The notes under the pieces are model-generated. The model was not told where the DNA came from and ran no database searches. It worked only from the letters and a program-made list of their open reading frames with translations. 54,043 nucleotides of DNA, from contig NZ_URFY01000032.1 in the NCBI RefSeq assembly GCF_900547205.1, positions 1 to 54,043 on the forward strand. The letters are read 5' to 3'. Positions 1 to 7,600 of this stretch are shown here, one piece after another (position 1 is the stretch's first letter; every line of letters begins with the position of its first letter). The translations under genes were made by a program, and so were the position numbers. The DNA comes from an uncultured Bacteroides sp. GTDB taxonomy: Bacteria; Bacteroidota; Bacteroidia; Bacteroidales; Bacteroidaceae.

Positions 1-199
1 GAACACTATCATTTGTTTCTAATGGAATGTATTCTACTTGTGCAATATCTTCAAGCGTAAACTGACGGACAGGATATTCTTTGTTCATGTCAATGGTTAG
101 CAAATTGCCTTTACCGTACTTATTTTCTTTTTGCATAGTAGAGTGGTTCCCTAAACAATTTACTAAAAAAAAGGATATAATCAAAAGGATATATTTCAT
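1..199 (-). CDS. N-terminal part of a 6-bladed beta-propeller lipoprotein (cut by window edge)
   Basis: The reading frame starts at the ATG on the minus strand at 199 and runs off the left edge, giving 66 residues. It begins with a lipoprotein signal peptide (MKYILLIISFFLVNC, lipobox LVNC, Cys15). The mature start contains IDMNKEYPVRQFTLEDIAQ followed by VEYIPLETNDS. This opening is typical of Bacteroidales 6-bladed beta-propeller lipoproteins (BF3164/DUF4934-like). It follows the Cys-rich precursor peptide at 347-625 in the same direction, with a 147-nt gap that holds a hairpin. The other propeller gene (2885-3919) likewise follows a precursor. The role is unknown; sensing, binding or immunity for the peptide is inference. 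The C-terminal part is not in the window. Confidence 0.75.
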   Translation of the reverse strand, partial: MKYILLIISFFLVNCLGNHSTMQKENKYGKGNLLTIDMNKEYPVRQFTLEDIAQVEYIPLETNDSV

Positions 200-254
200 A
201 AACTATTTATTTAGAATACAGAACATTACATTCACAATTCACTGTAGTACTAGA

Positions 255-336
255 TATCTATATATAGATACGGGTTCTTCATAAAATTAGATGCTAGATT
301 CAATTAATGAAAACTAATCAAATTAAAGAAGAACCC
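255..336 (-). promoter_or_regulatory. Hairpin plus perfect palindrome between precursor and propeller genes
   Basis: GGGTTCTTC (272-280) and GAAGAACCC (328-336) are perfect 9-bp inverted arms, and the pairing extends inward through CTAAT/ATTAG blocks. Immediately 3' on the minus strand lies the perfect 16-bp palindrome TATCTATATATAGATA (255-270). The structure sits just after the stop of the precursor gene. It could terminate or stabilise the precursor mRNA and lower expression of the propeller gene. There is no clean T-run, so a simple Rho-independent terminator is not certain. Confidence 0.5.
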
Positions 337-346
337 ATATAACTAA

Positions 347-625
347 CTAATAACCTCCAAAAAAGACATGGTTATTCCTATAAAAGTCTGTTTTATCATT
401 TTTTGCTACTGCTCCAACATTTGCTTGAGCATTATCATTTGCACTTGAGCCACCATAAAAAGAATCGTTAGGTCCTTCTTGTGGGCCAGCATATTTACAA
501 GGACATGTAACAACACAGTGGCATTCGCATCGGCAAGCCATACCACCTTTCAAAGCATTCATTTCTTTTTTTGCCATCTCAGCCTGGATAAGATTGTGCA
601 AACTTAATTTTCCGATTTTCTTCAT
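347..625 (-). CDS. GG-leader RiPP precursor peptide, Cys-rich core
   Basis: The product has 92 residues. Residues 1-28 form a leader ending in double glycine (MKKIGKLSLHNLIQAEM then AKKEMNALKGG), the pattern of the GG-Bacteroidales natural-product precursor family (TIGR04149-like). Such leaders are normally cut after GG by a C39-peptidase ABC exporter, which is not in this window. The core begins MACRCECHCVVTCPC: six Cys at 31, 33, 35, 37, 41 and 43. A Gly/Ser/Asn-rich tail ends in FFGGY. The start codon overlaps the TGA of the upstream glycosyltransferase (ATGA), so translation is probably coupled. Cyclisation, metal binding or glycosylation of the core are all possible; none is shown by the sequence. 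Confidence 0.8.
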   Translation of the reverse strand: MKKIGKLSLHNLIQAEMAKKEMNALKGGMACRCECHCVVTCPCKYAGPQEGPNDSFYGGSSANDNAQANVGAVAKNDKTDFYRNNHVFFGGY

Positions 626-2862
626 AAGCTTTTTTTTAAAAAATTGTTAGTAAATAATATGTTGTGATACAACAGTTTCATTCGTTCTCTAAAAATATTT
701 ATCAAATAATTTTGTTTAAATCGTTCTCTGCCAAGTTCTCTAATTTTTCTATTATCCTCTTTATTATCAAGCCAATCAACAATAGCCTCCTTCAATCGAA
801 TTACTCTATCATCTTTACTCATATCTACCAGCACTCCGTACTTTCCATCATCCATAATTTCTTTTAATCCGGTGCTAGCACTTGCTATTACAGGCAATCT
901 ATTCATCATCATCTCCACAGCAACATATCCAAATTCCTCATGCAAGGATGGAGTAATACCAACATCTGCAATAGCATATAATTCGAAAAGCTGTTCTTTT
1001 GCTATAAATCCAGTAAATACAATCTTTGACCAACAGGGGTTGGCCGCTTCAAAGCAACGTTTAAAGTTACCGTCGCCAGCTATAATCAACCGAGCATCAG
1101 AGATATCCTGTTGCAACAAATTAAAAGCTTCAATCAACTCCATAACACCTTTCACGGGATCAAGCCGCCCCGCAAAAATCAACAATCTGTCATTTTCACT
1201 AAAACCATACTTTTGTCTTAACATTCTAACTTCATCTGAAGTACGTTCAATGTATTCATCTTGCAAAGCGTTAGGGATAAGTTCCAGTTTCGACTCCGGT
1301 ATCTTATACAAAGTACGCACAGTATCATAAGAATGTCGAGCAATTGTTATAACTTTATCACAGCAATCAGCCATGAATCGCTGTTCCCTTTCAAATTCTA
1401 TTTTCAAGTATTTTTCGTTATCATCACTAGCGTTAAGCAATGCTCGTTCCAAGGCTGCCATATCACCTAGCAAGTCAAAACTCCATTCCATATAGTGCAA
1501 AGTGAAGATGTTCTTACTATTCAATTTTTGTTTGAAAAGTATTGCTAGTTCATATACATGAATAAAATTGAAATGACAATAAACATCCCTGTAGCGTACA
1601 TGAGAAGCCAGATAATAAAACACACTTTTATAATATCGGCTTTCCGTGCTATTCGCTCCTGTCGTAATTACGCTTGCCGAAGGATAAGGTATAGAGAAAT
1701 AAAATATTCCCTCCTTTTCTTCTAAGGAGTATTCTTTATCATTGGTAAAAAGTGAGACAACACAAACCATCCATTCGTTTGAATCAAAACATTGTACCAA
1801 CTGACGCATATAAGTACCTACTCCATACTTATTACCAATACTATCACGAGAAAAAATAAATAACTGCTTTTTATCATGACTACATTGACTGAGAAAATTA
1901 ATTTTCTTCTGTCTCTCCAGCAAAAGAATCTCTATTTCATCAAGCCATTCTTTATTTTCTTGTGAGAGCAATTCTTTGTATTGAAGAATATCGGATATAT
2001 GCCTATCTGAGAGTGACACATCTTCTCCTTTTCTAACTATGCTTTCTTTCAATTTTAGGGAACGAAGATAGAGCGAACCTGATTGCCATAGTAAAGAACA
2101 CTGAATGTTCTGGTACTTTTCACTTTTATCTATTTGTGTAGTTGCAAAATTGTATAATGAAACACTAATGTCATGCAACGCTTTCATACGTTCCTTTAAC
2201 TGATAAGAATGCATGATAGAATTGTCATGTTGGCGATAAAAATAATAATTACCGGACAAATAAGTCACTCGTTCTGCATGATAGAATACTATTGGAGAAA
2301 ACCTTTCATCTTCATGAACCGTACCGAAAAAATGTAAATTAAAAGTATCTAAAAACTGCTTACGATAAAGATTGCCACATACCATAGGAGTATAACAACC
2401 GGCTTTAAGCATTCTATATAAGCACTCTTTCCCATTCATCACCTTCTCTTCAGAAAAAAGTTCATACTTTTCCCCCACCTTATAGGAACTATTATCGCTG
2501 TTCCAATAAGACATTGTACTAAGTACGATATCCGCATTGGTTTCTTTCGCTTTTTGATATAATAGATAGCAAGCATCGCTTGCTATCCAGTCATCGCTAT
2601 CCACAAAAAGTACATATTCTCCTACAGCTTCTTTCAAACCTAAGTTACGGGCTTCCGAAAGACCACTATTCAGTTGATGAAACACTCTTATACGCGGGTC
2701 ATTTTCTAAATAAGAATCACAAATACTAGCCGTTGCATCTGTTGACCCATCATTAATAAGGAGTATTTCAAAGTCTATTGAATCTTGCGTTACCAACGAT
2801 TCTAGACACTGAGACAGATAATTAGCTGAATTATATGCCGGAACAATAATACTTATTTGCAT
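622..2862 (-). CDS. Two-domain glycosyltransferase (GT2 + GT4), RiPP-cluster type
   Basis: The product has 746 residues. Residues 1 to about 230 are a GT-A, family 2 domain: ISIIVPAYNSANYL at the N-terminus, then INDGSTDAT and the DxD-type FVDSDDWI. Residues from about 340 to 740 are a GT-B, family 4 domain with FAGRLDPVKGVMELIEAF near 562 and the donor-site EEFGYVAVEMM near 644. This GT2-GT4 fusion matches the glycosyltransferases that accompany GG-leader peptides in Bacteroidales (TIGR04157-like, from memory). It has no signal peptide and is probably cytoplasmic. It lies between the two precursor genes, so the likely acceptor is a precursor peptide, but a surface glycan cannot be excluded. 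The stop overlaps the start of the Cys-rich precursor. Confidence 0.85.
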   Translation of the reverse strand: MQISIIVPAYNSANYLSQCLESLVTQDSIDFEILLINDGSTDATASICDSYLENDPRIRVFHQLNSGLSEARNLGLKEAVGEYVLFVDSDDWIASDACYLLYQKAKETNADIVLSTMSYWNSDNSSYKVGEKYELFSEEKVMNGKECLYRMLKAGCYTPMVCGNLYRKQFLDTFNLHFFGTVHEDERFSPIVFYHAERVTYLSGNYYFYRQHDNSIMHSYQLKERMKALHDISVSLYNFATTQIDKSEKYQNIQCSLLWQSGSLYLRSLKLKESIVRKGEDVSLSDRHISDILQYKELLSQENKEWLDEIEILLLERQKKINFLSQCSHDKKQLFIFSRDSIGNKYGVGTYMRQLVQCFDSNEWMVCVVSLFTNDKEYSLEEKEGIFYFSIPYPSASVITTGANSTESRYYKSVFYYLASHVRYRDVYCHFNFIHVYELAILFKQKLNSKNIFTLHYMEWSFDLLGDMAALERALLNASDDNEKYLKIEFEREQRFMADCCDKVITIARHSYDTVRTLYKIPESKLELIPNALQDEYIERTSDEVRMLRQKYGFSENDRLLIFAGRLDPVKGVMELIEAFNLLQQDISDARLIIAGDGNFKRCFEAANPCWSKIVFTGFIAKEQLFELYAIADVGITPSLHEEFGYVAVEMMMNRLPVIASASTGLKEIMDDGKYGVLVDMSKDDRVIRLKEAIVDWLDNKEDNRKIRELGRERFKQNYLINIFRERMKLLYHNILFTNNFLKKSL

Positions 2863-2884
2863 ATATAGTTTATTATATAAGTGC

Positions 2885-3919
2885 TTATTTAAATTTACCT
2901 ATTACTAACTTAAGCGTATCACCTTTAAGCTTAGATTTTACAGAATATTGATCCTGAATAAAAGATGGTCTAAGATTCTTATCAGTGATATCATCCGATT
3001 TGGTAGTTTTGGGTAATTCTGGGGTAATATATGCCTGATCTTCTTTCTTGTCATAATATCCCCAACGCATTCCTTTAGCTGTTACATAAGTGAAATAGAT
3101 TCTTGTCTCAGTTTCTCTGACTAAAGATAATTTCCATTCATCTTTATTATTTAGATTATCCCTATTCAAATCCTGATATTCATATATAGGCGTTTTATCA
3201 CCAGCATAAAAATAAATATGTGGATTTAATATATTATCTCCTACTTCATATACAGTTGTTCCCATGAAAGGTTCTAAACAATAATAATGAGATTCATATT
3301 CGTAAAATGATCCACGCTGAAATGGACTATCAACATTGACTTTAGTATAAGCCTTATTATTAGGCTCCCGCCACAAAATCTTTCCATTGACATCAAAAAC
3401 TGCAAACAATGTATTACAATTACCAGTTTGATTATTAACATATCCCATATATTCATTTTTAGATAATTGTATAAAACTTGCAATCTGATCCTTCAACTGC
3501 TTTGGCTTAACGACGCGTTTCGTAACTTTATTGGTTAGTATATCTATACCAATCCATTCATTAAGGTTATCTTTATATAAGGAATTTCTCTTCACATCAA
3601 CAAATGGATTAAATGAAAATGTATTTCCTGTATAATCACCATCAATTTCTTTTATAAATCCTCCATGATTATCAAATAAATATGCCTTACTTTCAAGATT
3701 TTCTACAACTAAATATTTACCATCTTTTAAATAGTAGACAGACACATTTTTCACTTCAACACCATCAGGTATTACTAAATCAACAGTTTTAAAATCCAAT
3801 AAAACAGCTGAGAGTGGAATATCCTTAATAATAGCCTTAGTAATATCTACCTTATACTGTTGCGCCAAGCAAAATAAGCTACTATTTAAGATTAGCAGTA
3901 AGATTATAAATTTTCTCAT
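2885..3919 (-). CDS. 6-bladed beta-propeller exported protein
   Basis: The product has 344 residues. An N-terminal Sec signal peptide (MRKFIILLLILNSSLFCLAQ) is followed by repeated short beta-strand units such as KYLVVENLESKAYLFDNHG and TLFAVFDVNGKILWREPN, the sequence style of Bacteroidales 6-bladed beta-propeller proteins. The Cys at 17 does not fit a good lipobox, so cleavage after the AQ by signal peptidase I is more likely. The gene starts 11 nt after the precursor at 3931-4194 and ends 22 nt before the glycosyltransferase, so all are in one operon. Its function is unknown. Being repeatedly paired with precursor genes suggests a periplasmic or surface role for the peptide (inference). 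Confidence 0.7.
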   Translation of the reverse strand: MRKFIILLLILNSSLFCLAQQYKVDITKAIIKDIPLSAVLLDFKTVDLVIPDGVEVKNVSVYYLKDGKYLVVENLESKAYLFDNHGGFIKEIDGDYTGNTFSFNPFVDVKRNSLYKDNLNEWIGIDILTNKVTKRVVKPKQLKDQIASFIQLSKNEYMGYVNNQTGNCNTLFAVFDVNGKILWREPNNKAYTKVNVDSPFQRGSFYEYESHYYCLEPFMGTTVYEVGDNILNPHIYFYAGDKTPIYEYQDLNRDNLNNKDEWKLSLVRETETRIYFTYVTAKGMRWGYYDKKEDQAYITPELPKTTKSDDITDKNLRPSFIQDQYSVKSKLKGDTLKLVIGKFK

Positions 3920-3930
3920 AAAACATACGT

Positions 3931-4194
3931 TTATAAATAATAATAATGCATTCCCTTATTACTGCCATCATCGTCAACATATATCTTTGTCGCCCAACCA
4001 GCACTCTCCCAAAATCCACACCAAGAATTCGCCAAGCTAAAATTATCAGTTGTAAATGTATAAACTCTAATGCCATCTTCGCCATAATCGCAAGCACGAA
4101 TACATTTATAAATTAATTTACCACCAAATAAGACTTTCATCTCATCATCTTTCATTTCAACCTGTTTCAGGTCTAATTTACCTAGTTTCTTCAT
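3931..4194 (-). CDS. GG-leader RiPP precursor peptide, aromatic core
   Basis: The product has 87 residues. Residues 1-25 form a leader ending in GG (MKKLGKLDLKQVEMKDDEM then KVLFGG), closely like the leader of the precursor at 347-625 (shared MKK-GKL-L start). The core of 62 residues is quite different: three Cys (30, 34 and the one in SWCGFW), many Tyr/Trp/Phe, a run of Asp (VDDDG) and the tail GMHYYYL. Similar leaders on different cores imply one export and processing machinery acting on two products. It is preceded by the LanC-like gene (19-nt gap) and followed by the propeller gene. A GGAGG-like stretch (tcctcc on the plus strand at 4201-4206) lies 7-12 nt upstream of the ATG, unusual for Bacteroides. 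Confidence 0.75.
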   Translation of the reverse strand: MKKLGKLDLKQVEMKDDEMKVLFGGKLIYKCIRACDYGEDGIRVYTFTTDNFSLANSWCGFWESAGWATKIYVDDDGSNKGMHYYYL

Positions 4195-4213
4195 AATAAA
4201 TCCTCCTTAATAG

Positions 4214-4867
4214 TTATACATATAATTGTTTCAATACTAAATACCAGCACATCTCGCTCTTTGGCTTACCGGAATAATAAATAGAAACTCGTTCCAATAA
4301 ATCCGAGAATTTCAGATTACGTTCCATATCTACACCCAAACGTAGACACGCACCTCTTAAATCTTCCAAATAGAGAGAATCGAAAGGCAAAGTTGAACCT
4401 GTGGAACGAGGCGACGATAATCGGCTACAAACATACGCTGCTATACCTCTTATTCCTGTTTCATAACTACTATCCTCTATTCTACGCGGGTCTGTTCTCA
4501 TTACTTTCTCGTCCAAGTCAGCCAAAATCTCATCCGTACATCCTTTCACAAAGCCATGTTGCACTAGATATTCAATTCCCCACCCAATGCCACACAGCCC
4601 ATTAAAGAAATTTAGCGGAGTTTCTAAAGTAACATCACTGTATATTTCATCCAGCAAATCTTCAGCATATTCCTCAAACCATAGGTTATCTAAATGACGC
4701 GCACAATGAAAGAAAAATAAGACATAGCCCATTTTTCCATTATAAAGTCCTAAGTCTTCTTTTAAAGAATCTTTTAAAATAAACTGCCGACATAAATTAG
4801 TCATCCATTTTCTAGTAATTGTGGCCGGTAACTCAGAAGAAGAAATATAAGGTTCCATCATGTTCAT
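4214..4867 (-). CDS. LanC-like protein without the zinc-site CHG motif
   Basis: The product has 217 residues, about half the length of a lanthionine cyclase (about 400). Recognisable LanC-type barrel motifs are GLYNGKMGYVLFFFHCARH and FNGLCGIGWGIEYLVQHG, followed by the helical EILADLDEKVMRTDPRRIED and an ETGIRGIAAYV repeat. Real LanC enzymes hold zinc with Cys and Cys-His from later repeats (the CHG motif); none is present here. The Cys in NGLCG aligns with the ordinary GLxGIG barrel turn, not with a zinc ligand. It is the first gene of the minus-strand operon, behind the TATATTTG promoter at 5057-5064. A peptide-binding or scaffold role is plausible; cyclase activity looks unlikely. No LanB/LanM dehydratase is in the window. 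Confidence 0.65.
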   Translation of the reverse strand: MNMMEPYISSSELPATITRKWMTNLCRQFILKDSLKEDLGLYNGKMGYVLFFFHCARHLDNLWFEEYAEDLLDEIYSDVTLETPLNFFNGLCGIGWGIEYLVQHGFVKGCTDEILADLDEKVMRTDPRRIEDSSYETGIRGIAAYVCSRLSSPRSTGSTLPFDSLYLEDLRGACLRLGVDMERNLKFSDLLERVSIYYSGKPKSEMCWYLVLKQLYV

Positions 4868-5056
4868 AGCATTTCATTCATGTAATTAACTTGTTTAGAA
4901 ACAGCATCTCTCTGCTTCTGTATATAAATACACCGGAGAAACCATTCTCCCCTACCTCGGTTAACATCTTTTATCCTTTAAAGTAAAATTCAGTTCGTTT
5001 ACCTAAAAGAATACTCTCAACACTTCACTTTTGACTATTTTTTAATAGTTATTTTG

Positions 5057-5064
5057 CAAATATA
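5057..5064 (-). promoter_or_regulatory. Bacteroides -7 promoter element for the RiPP operon
   Basis: On the minus strand this reads TATATTTG, an exact match to TAnnTTTG. It faces the LanC-like gene (start 4867), giving a leader of about 180 nt. A good TTTG -33 box is not visible. The leader includes a small GGAGAA/TTCTCC hairpin near 4943. Confidence 0.5.
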
Positions 5065-5163
5065 AAATTTTTGTTATACATTGGTACTTTATTTCCATAA
5101 TACAATACCATTATAGTATTTATTAACGTATATTTACTTTAAATCAAATTAACCGTTTAAATC

Positions 5164-6501
5164 ATGAATCCTATCAGCATTATTATACCCGTCCGAATAG
5201 AATCAAAAGAAAGAGAAGATAATTTACGCTTCGTATTATCTCATCTCTTAAATTATTCTTTTATATATATTGATATCATCGAAAGCGATAATGAACAAAA
5301 ATTCTACCCTATGGCTCATGAAAGACTACGCTATCGGTTCGTAATGGACAATCAAACCGTTTTTCATAGAACTCGTTATTTGAATATGCTACTAAAAGGT
5401 GCACAGCATTCTGTAGTAGGCATTTGGGATACGGATATTATCATCGAAGAAGAACAACTAAAAAAAGCAATCCGAAAGATAGAAGATGGATTTGCGATGT
5501 GCTTTCCATATGACGGTGAATTCCGTTTATTGAATAATACTGAGAGCGAATTGGTCAGAAATGGAGCCATGACTCCAAACTCTTCGTCAGGACATTCTTT
5601 GATGAAACGCCCTTCGGTAGGAGGTGCATTTCTAGTAGACAGAGAAAAATACATAGCTGCAGGAGGAGAAAATGAAGATTTCTATGGCTGGGGACCCGAA
5701 GACATTGAAAGAGTAAAAAGAATGGAAATATTGGGGCTACCCATAGCAAGAATAGATGGTCCTTGTTATCATCTTCACCATCCTCGGATTTCAGAGAAAG
5801 GAATTGACCAGAAAGAAAGACTCATTAATAATCAGAAAGCATTATTGGCAACTTGCAACATGAACCAAAATCTTTCAGTCAACGACAATTCAATAACATT
5901 TCCTATTCTAAAAGATAGTATTAATAGTGATTTTGACCTAAATCTAATCGGCATGAACGGGTACATGGGAAAAATCATATCATTATACTCTCTATATCAA
6001 AAGACAAATGATGACAATTACAAATTGCAGGGAGAAAAATTATTAGACGATATTTGGGAAAGTTGCGACACAAGTTCCCCGTTGTCATATGGAAATGGGC
6101 TTTGTGGTGTGGGAGTTGGAGTAGAATATTTGATTCAAAATCAATTGGTTGAGGGAAATGCCGACGAAGTGCTTTCGGACATAGATGCTATAGTTTTTAA
6201 TGGGATCGATATGCGAAGGCTATCCGGTCTAGATATTGATAATGGTATATTAGGCTTAGCTTACTATCTATTTCACCGTTTACACTATAGAAAAGAATCT
6301 GAAGAGTGCAATGTATTGAATCTCAAAATATATGTTATATACCTCATTGACTGGATTGAAGAAACAATAATACAAAATGGAATAATATCTAAATTTGAAT
6401 CTCATGAAATTTTATTCATTTTATCTCTTTTGCATCAATTGAACATAATCAATACCAAGATTGAAAAACTGCAAGACTTCATAAAAACATTTCCTGTTTA
6501 A
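5164..6501 (+). CDS. GT-A glycosyltransferase fused to a LanC-like domain
   Basis: The product has 445 residues. Residues 1 to about 235 are a GT-A glycosyltransferase: NPISIIIPVRIES start, WDTDIII (DxD near 89-91), GGAFLVDREKYIAAGG, and the galactosyltransferase C-terminal type motif EDFYGWGPEDIERVKR near 174-189. Residues from about 250 to 390 are LanC-like and clearly homologous to the protein at 4214-4867: shared NGLCG-G-G-EYL-Q, then DEVLSDID. No CHG zinc motif is present. The fusion is strong guilt-by-association evidence that the LanC-like fold presents a peptide to a glycosyltransferase. The gene is divergent from the precursor operon. The upstream TATATTTA at 5129-5136 is one base off TAnnTTTG. 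Confidence 0.75.
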   Translation: MNPISIIIPVRIESKEREDNLRFVLSHLLNYSFIYIDIIESDNEQKFYPMAHERLRYRFVMDNQTVFHRTRYLNMLLKGAQHSVVGIWDTDIIIEEEQLKKAIRKIEDGFAMCFPYDGEFRLLNNTESELVRNGAMTPNSSSGHSLMKRPSVGGAFLVDREKYIAAGGENEDFYGWGPEDIERVKRMEILGLPIARIDGPCYHLHHPRISEKGIDQKERLINNQKALLATCNMNQNLSVNDNSITFPILKDSINSDFDLNLIGMNGYMGKIISLYSLYQKTNDDNYKLQGEKLLDDIWESCDTSSPLSYGNGLCGVGVGVEYLIQNQLVEGNADEVLSDIDAIVFNGIDMRRLSGLDIDNGILGLAYYLFHRLHYRKESEECNVLNLKIYVIYLIDWIEETIIQNGIISKFESHEILFILSLLHQLNIINTKIEKLQDFIKTFPV

Positions 6502-7144
6502 AATGAAAAACAAGCTATTTTAAAATCAAACCTTTACGATCAAAGATAGTTTCACCAGCATGAAACTATTTGTTTCAACCAATGGAACAAAATGTTTCAC
6601 TGAATGGAACATTTAGTTTCAAAGCATGAAACAAATACTTAGCCGACGGGAAACCCATCTTCGTCCCACAGGTTATCGTTCGTCGTCCCACGGATTATCG
6701 GTAATCACTCCACAGGTTACACCGACTAACCCCACATCATTTATGTAGTAAACCCTCTGTTTAGTGTAGAAGTAAACCAATTATCAGGTATTATTGCACA
6801 GCATACCACCTATTAACACCTGATTTCTCAACCATTAATGACTGAGATGTAGAGTACTAACAACTGACGCAACAGCTATTAACACCCTGAACTTCAACCA
6901 TTAACGTCCTAAAAGAGTAAAAAATAAGTATGAGGGTAACTCTTTGCCCTCATAGTGCCCTCAGGGTTGCCCTCATACCCTTAAACCCCGATGAATAAAG
7001 GGATTGAAGCATTTTATGAGGGTATGAGAGCAAAACACGCACTAAACTTTTTTTTGAAAACTTATTTTTTATGGCTCACCGACCTTGTCTATCATACATC
7101 AGCTCCATTGTCGAGACCACCTATAAGCTTTATAAACGAAAGAA
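6502..7144. other. Long intergenic region, no gene, filled with 22-bp-period words
   Basis: This stretch lies between the convergent ends of the GT/LanC-like gene and the acidic protein gene. I see no credible ORF or RNA gene. From 6548 to 6976 it consists of short repeated words with a period of about 22 bp (see the repeat entry). The remainder (6977-7144) holds an inverted copy of the last word (TGAGGGTATGAG near 7017) and AT-rich DNA. Confidence 0.7.
6548..6976. repeat. Multi-word tandem array with ~22-bp period
   Basis: Block A: GTTTCA followed by TGAAAC or TGGAAC, semi-palindromic, starting at 6549, 6572, 6594 and 6616. Block B: CGTCCCACAGGTTATCG-like words at 6661, 6683 and 6705, with a decayed CCCCACA copy at 6727-6736. 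Block D: ATTAA(C)-centred words at 6812, 6834, 6856, 6878 and 6900, spaced exactly 22, with an ATTAT at 6790 on the same grid. Block E: GCCCTCA at 6946, 6957 and 6969, a half-period of 11-12. A short AGTAAACC pair (6747, 6771) lies between B and D. Words change from block to block while the spacing stays. Because 22 is not a multiple of 3, coding is unlikely. Confidence 0.85.
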
Positions 7145-7173
7145 AGCCCGAAGAATCCTAGAATCTTCGGGCT
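7145..7173 (-). terminator. Rho-independent terminator of the trxA operon
   Basis: Perfect 10-bp arms AGCCCGAAGA (7145-7154) and TCTTCGGGCT (7164-7173). On the minus strand the stem is followed by TTCTTTCG. It sits 43 nt after the stop of the acidic protein gene. Confidence 0.75.
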
Positions 7174-7215
7174 AATCTAAATCTGTATTTATCTACAATG
7201 AGACCGGACGTCGTC

Positions 7216-7551
7216 TTAGTCCACCTGTCCCAGAGAGTTTCCGTACTCCATTTCTCCTTGAACCACAAAGAGGACTTCTTCAGGATCAAATTCTCCTACT
7301 TCGTCCTTTTTGGCTTCTTTCACAATGTAAGCCACTACCTCTTCCAGGTCGATGTTGACGTAGCCGTCGGCATCTGGTTGAGCGTCGAGAATGCCGCTTT
7401 CGGAGTAATACTCGTCGATTAAATCGAGAAAATAATACAACTCATCGTCCGAGAACTTCTCTTTCAGCTCTTGAGGCAGATAGTTTTTGATAAACTCGAT
7501 GGTCTTTTCGTCATCGGCATCTTCCAATAAAAAATCGTCTTCCAGTCCCAT
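7216..7551 (-). CDS. Small acidic conserved hypothetical protein
   Basis: The product has 111 residues and is strongly acidic (starts MGLEDDFLLEDADDEKT; further D/E clusters such as SDDELYYF and FDPEEVLF). No signal peptide, membrane segment, Cys pair or catalytic motif is visible. It is predicted to be mostly helical and cytoplasmic. It follows trxA by 49 nt on the same strand and is followed by a terminator, so the two probably share a transcript. I do not recognise its function; the link to thioredoxin may only be positional. Confidence 0.75.
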   Translation of the reverse strand: MGLEDDFLLEDADDEKTIEFIKNYLPQELKEKFSDDELYYFLDLIDEYYSESGILDAQPDADGYVNIDLEEVVAYIVKEAKKDEVGEFDPEEVLFVVQGEMEYGNSLGQVD

Positions 7552-7600
7552 GTTTTAAAGTATTAAGTGATACGTTATATGTGTGATGAAGAGTCTCCGC

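Noticed and set aside
81..284. Plus-strand ORF of 67 residues at the left edge
   Set aside because: It is antisense to the lipoprotein start that reads clearly on the minus strand, and its product is low-complexity.
4560..4610. Cys in NGLCG taken as a LanC zinc ligand
   Set aside because: It sits at the ordinary GLxGIG barrel turn; the real ligands belong to later repeats and a CHG motif, which are missing.
6548..6976. CRISPR array
   Set aside because: There are no constant repeats separated by unique spacers; the words drift and change every few units, the period is only 22 bp, and no cas gene is present.
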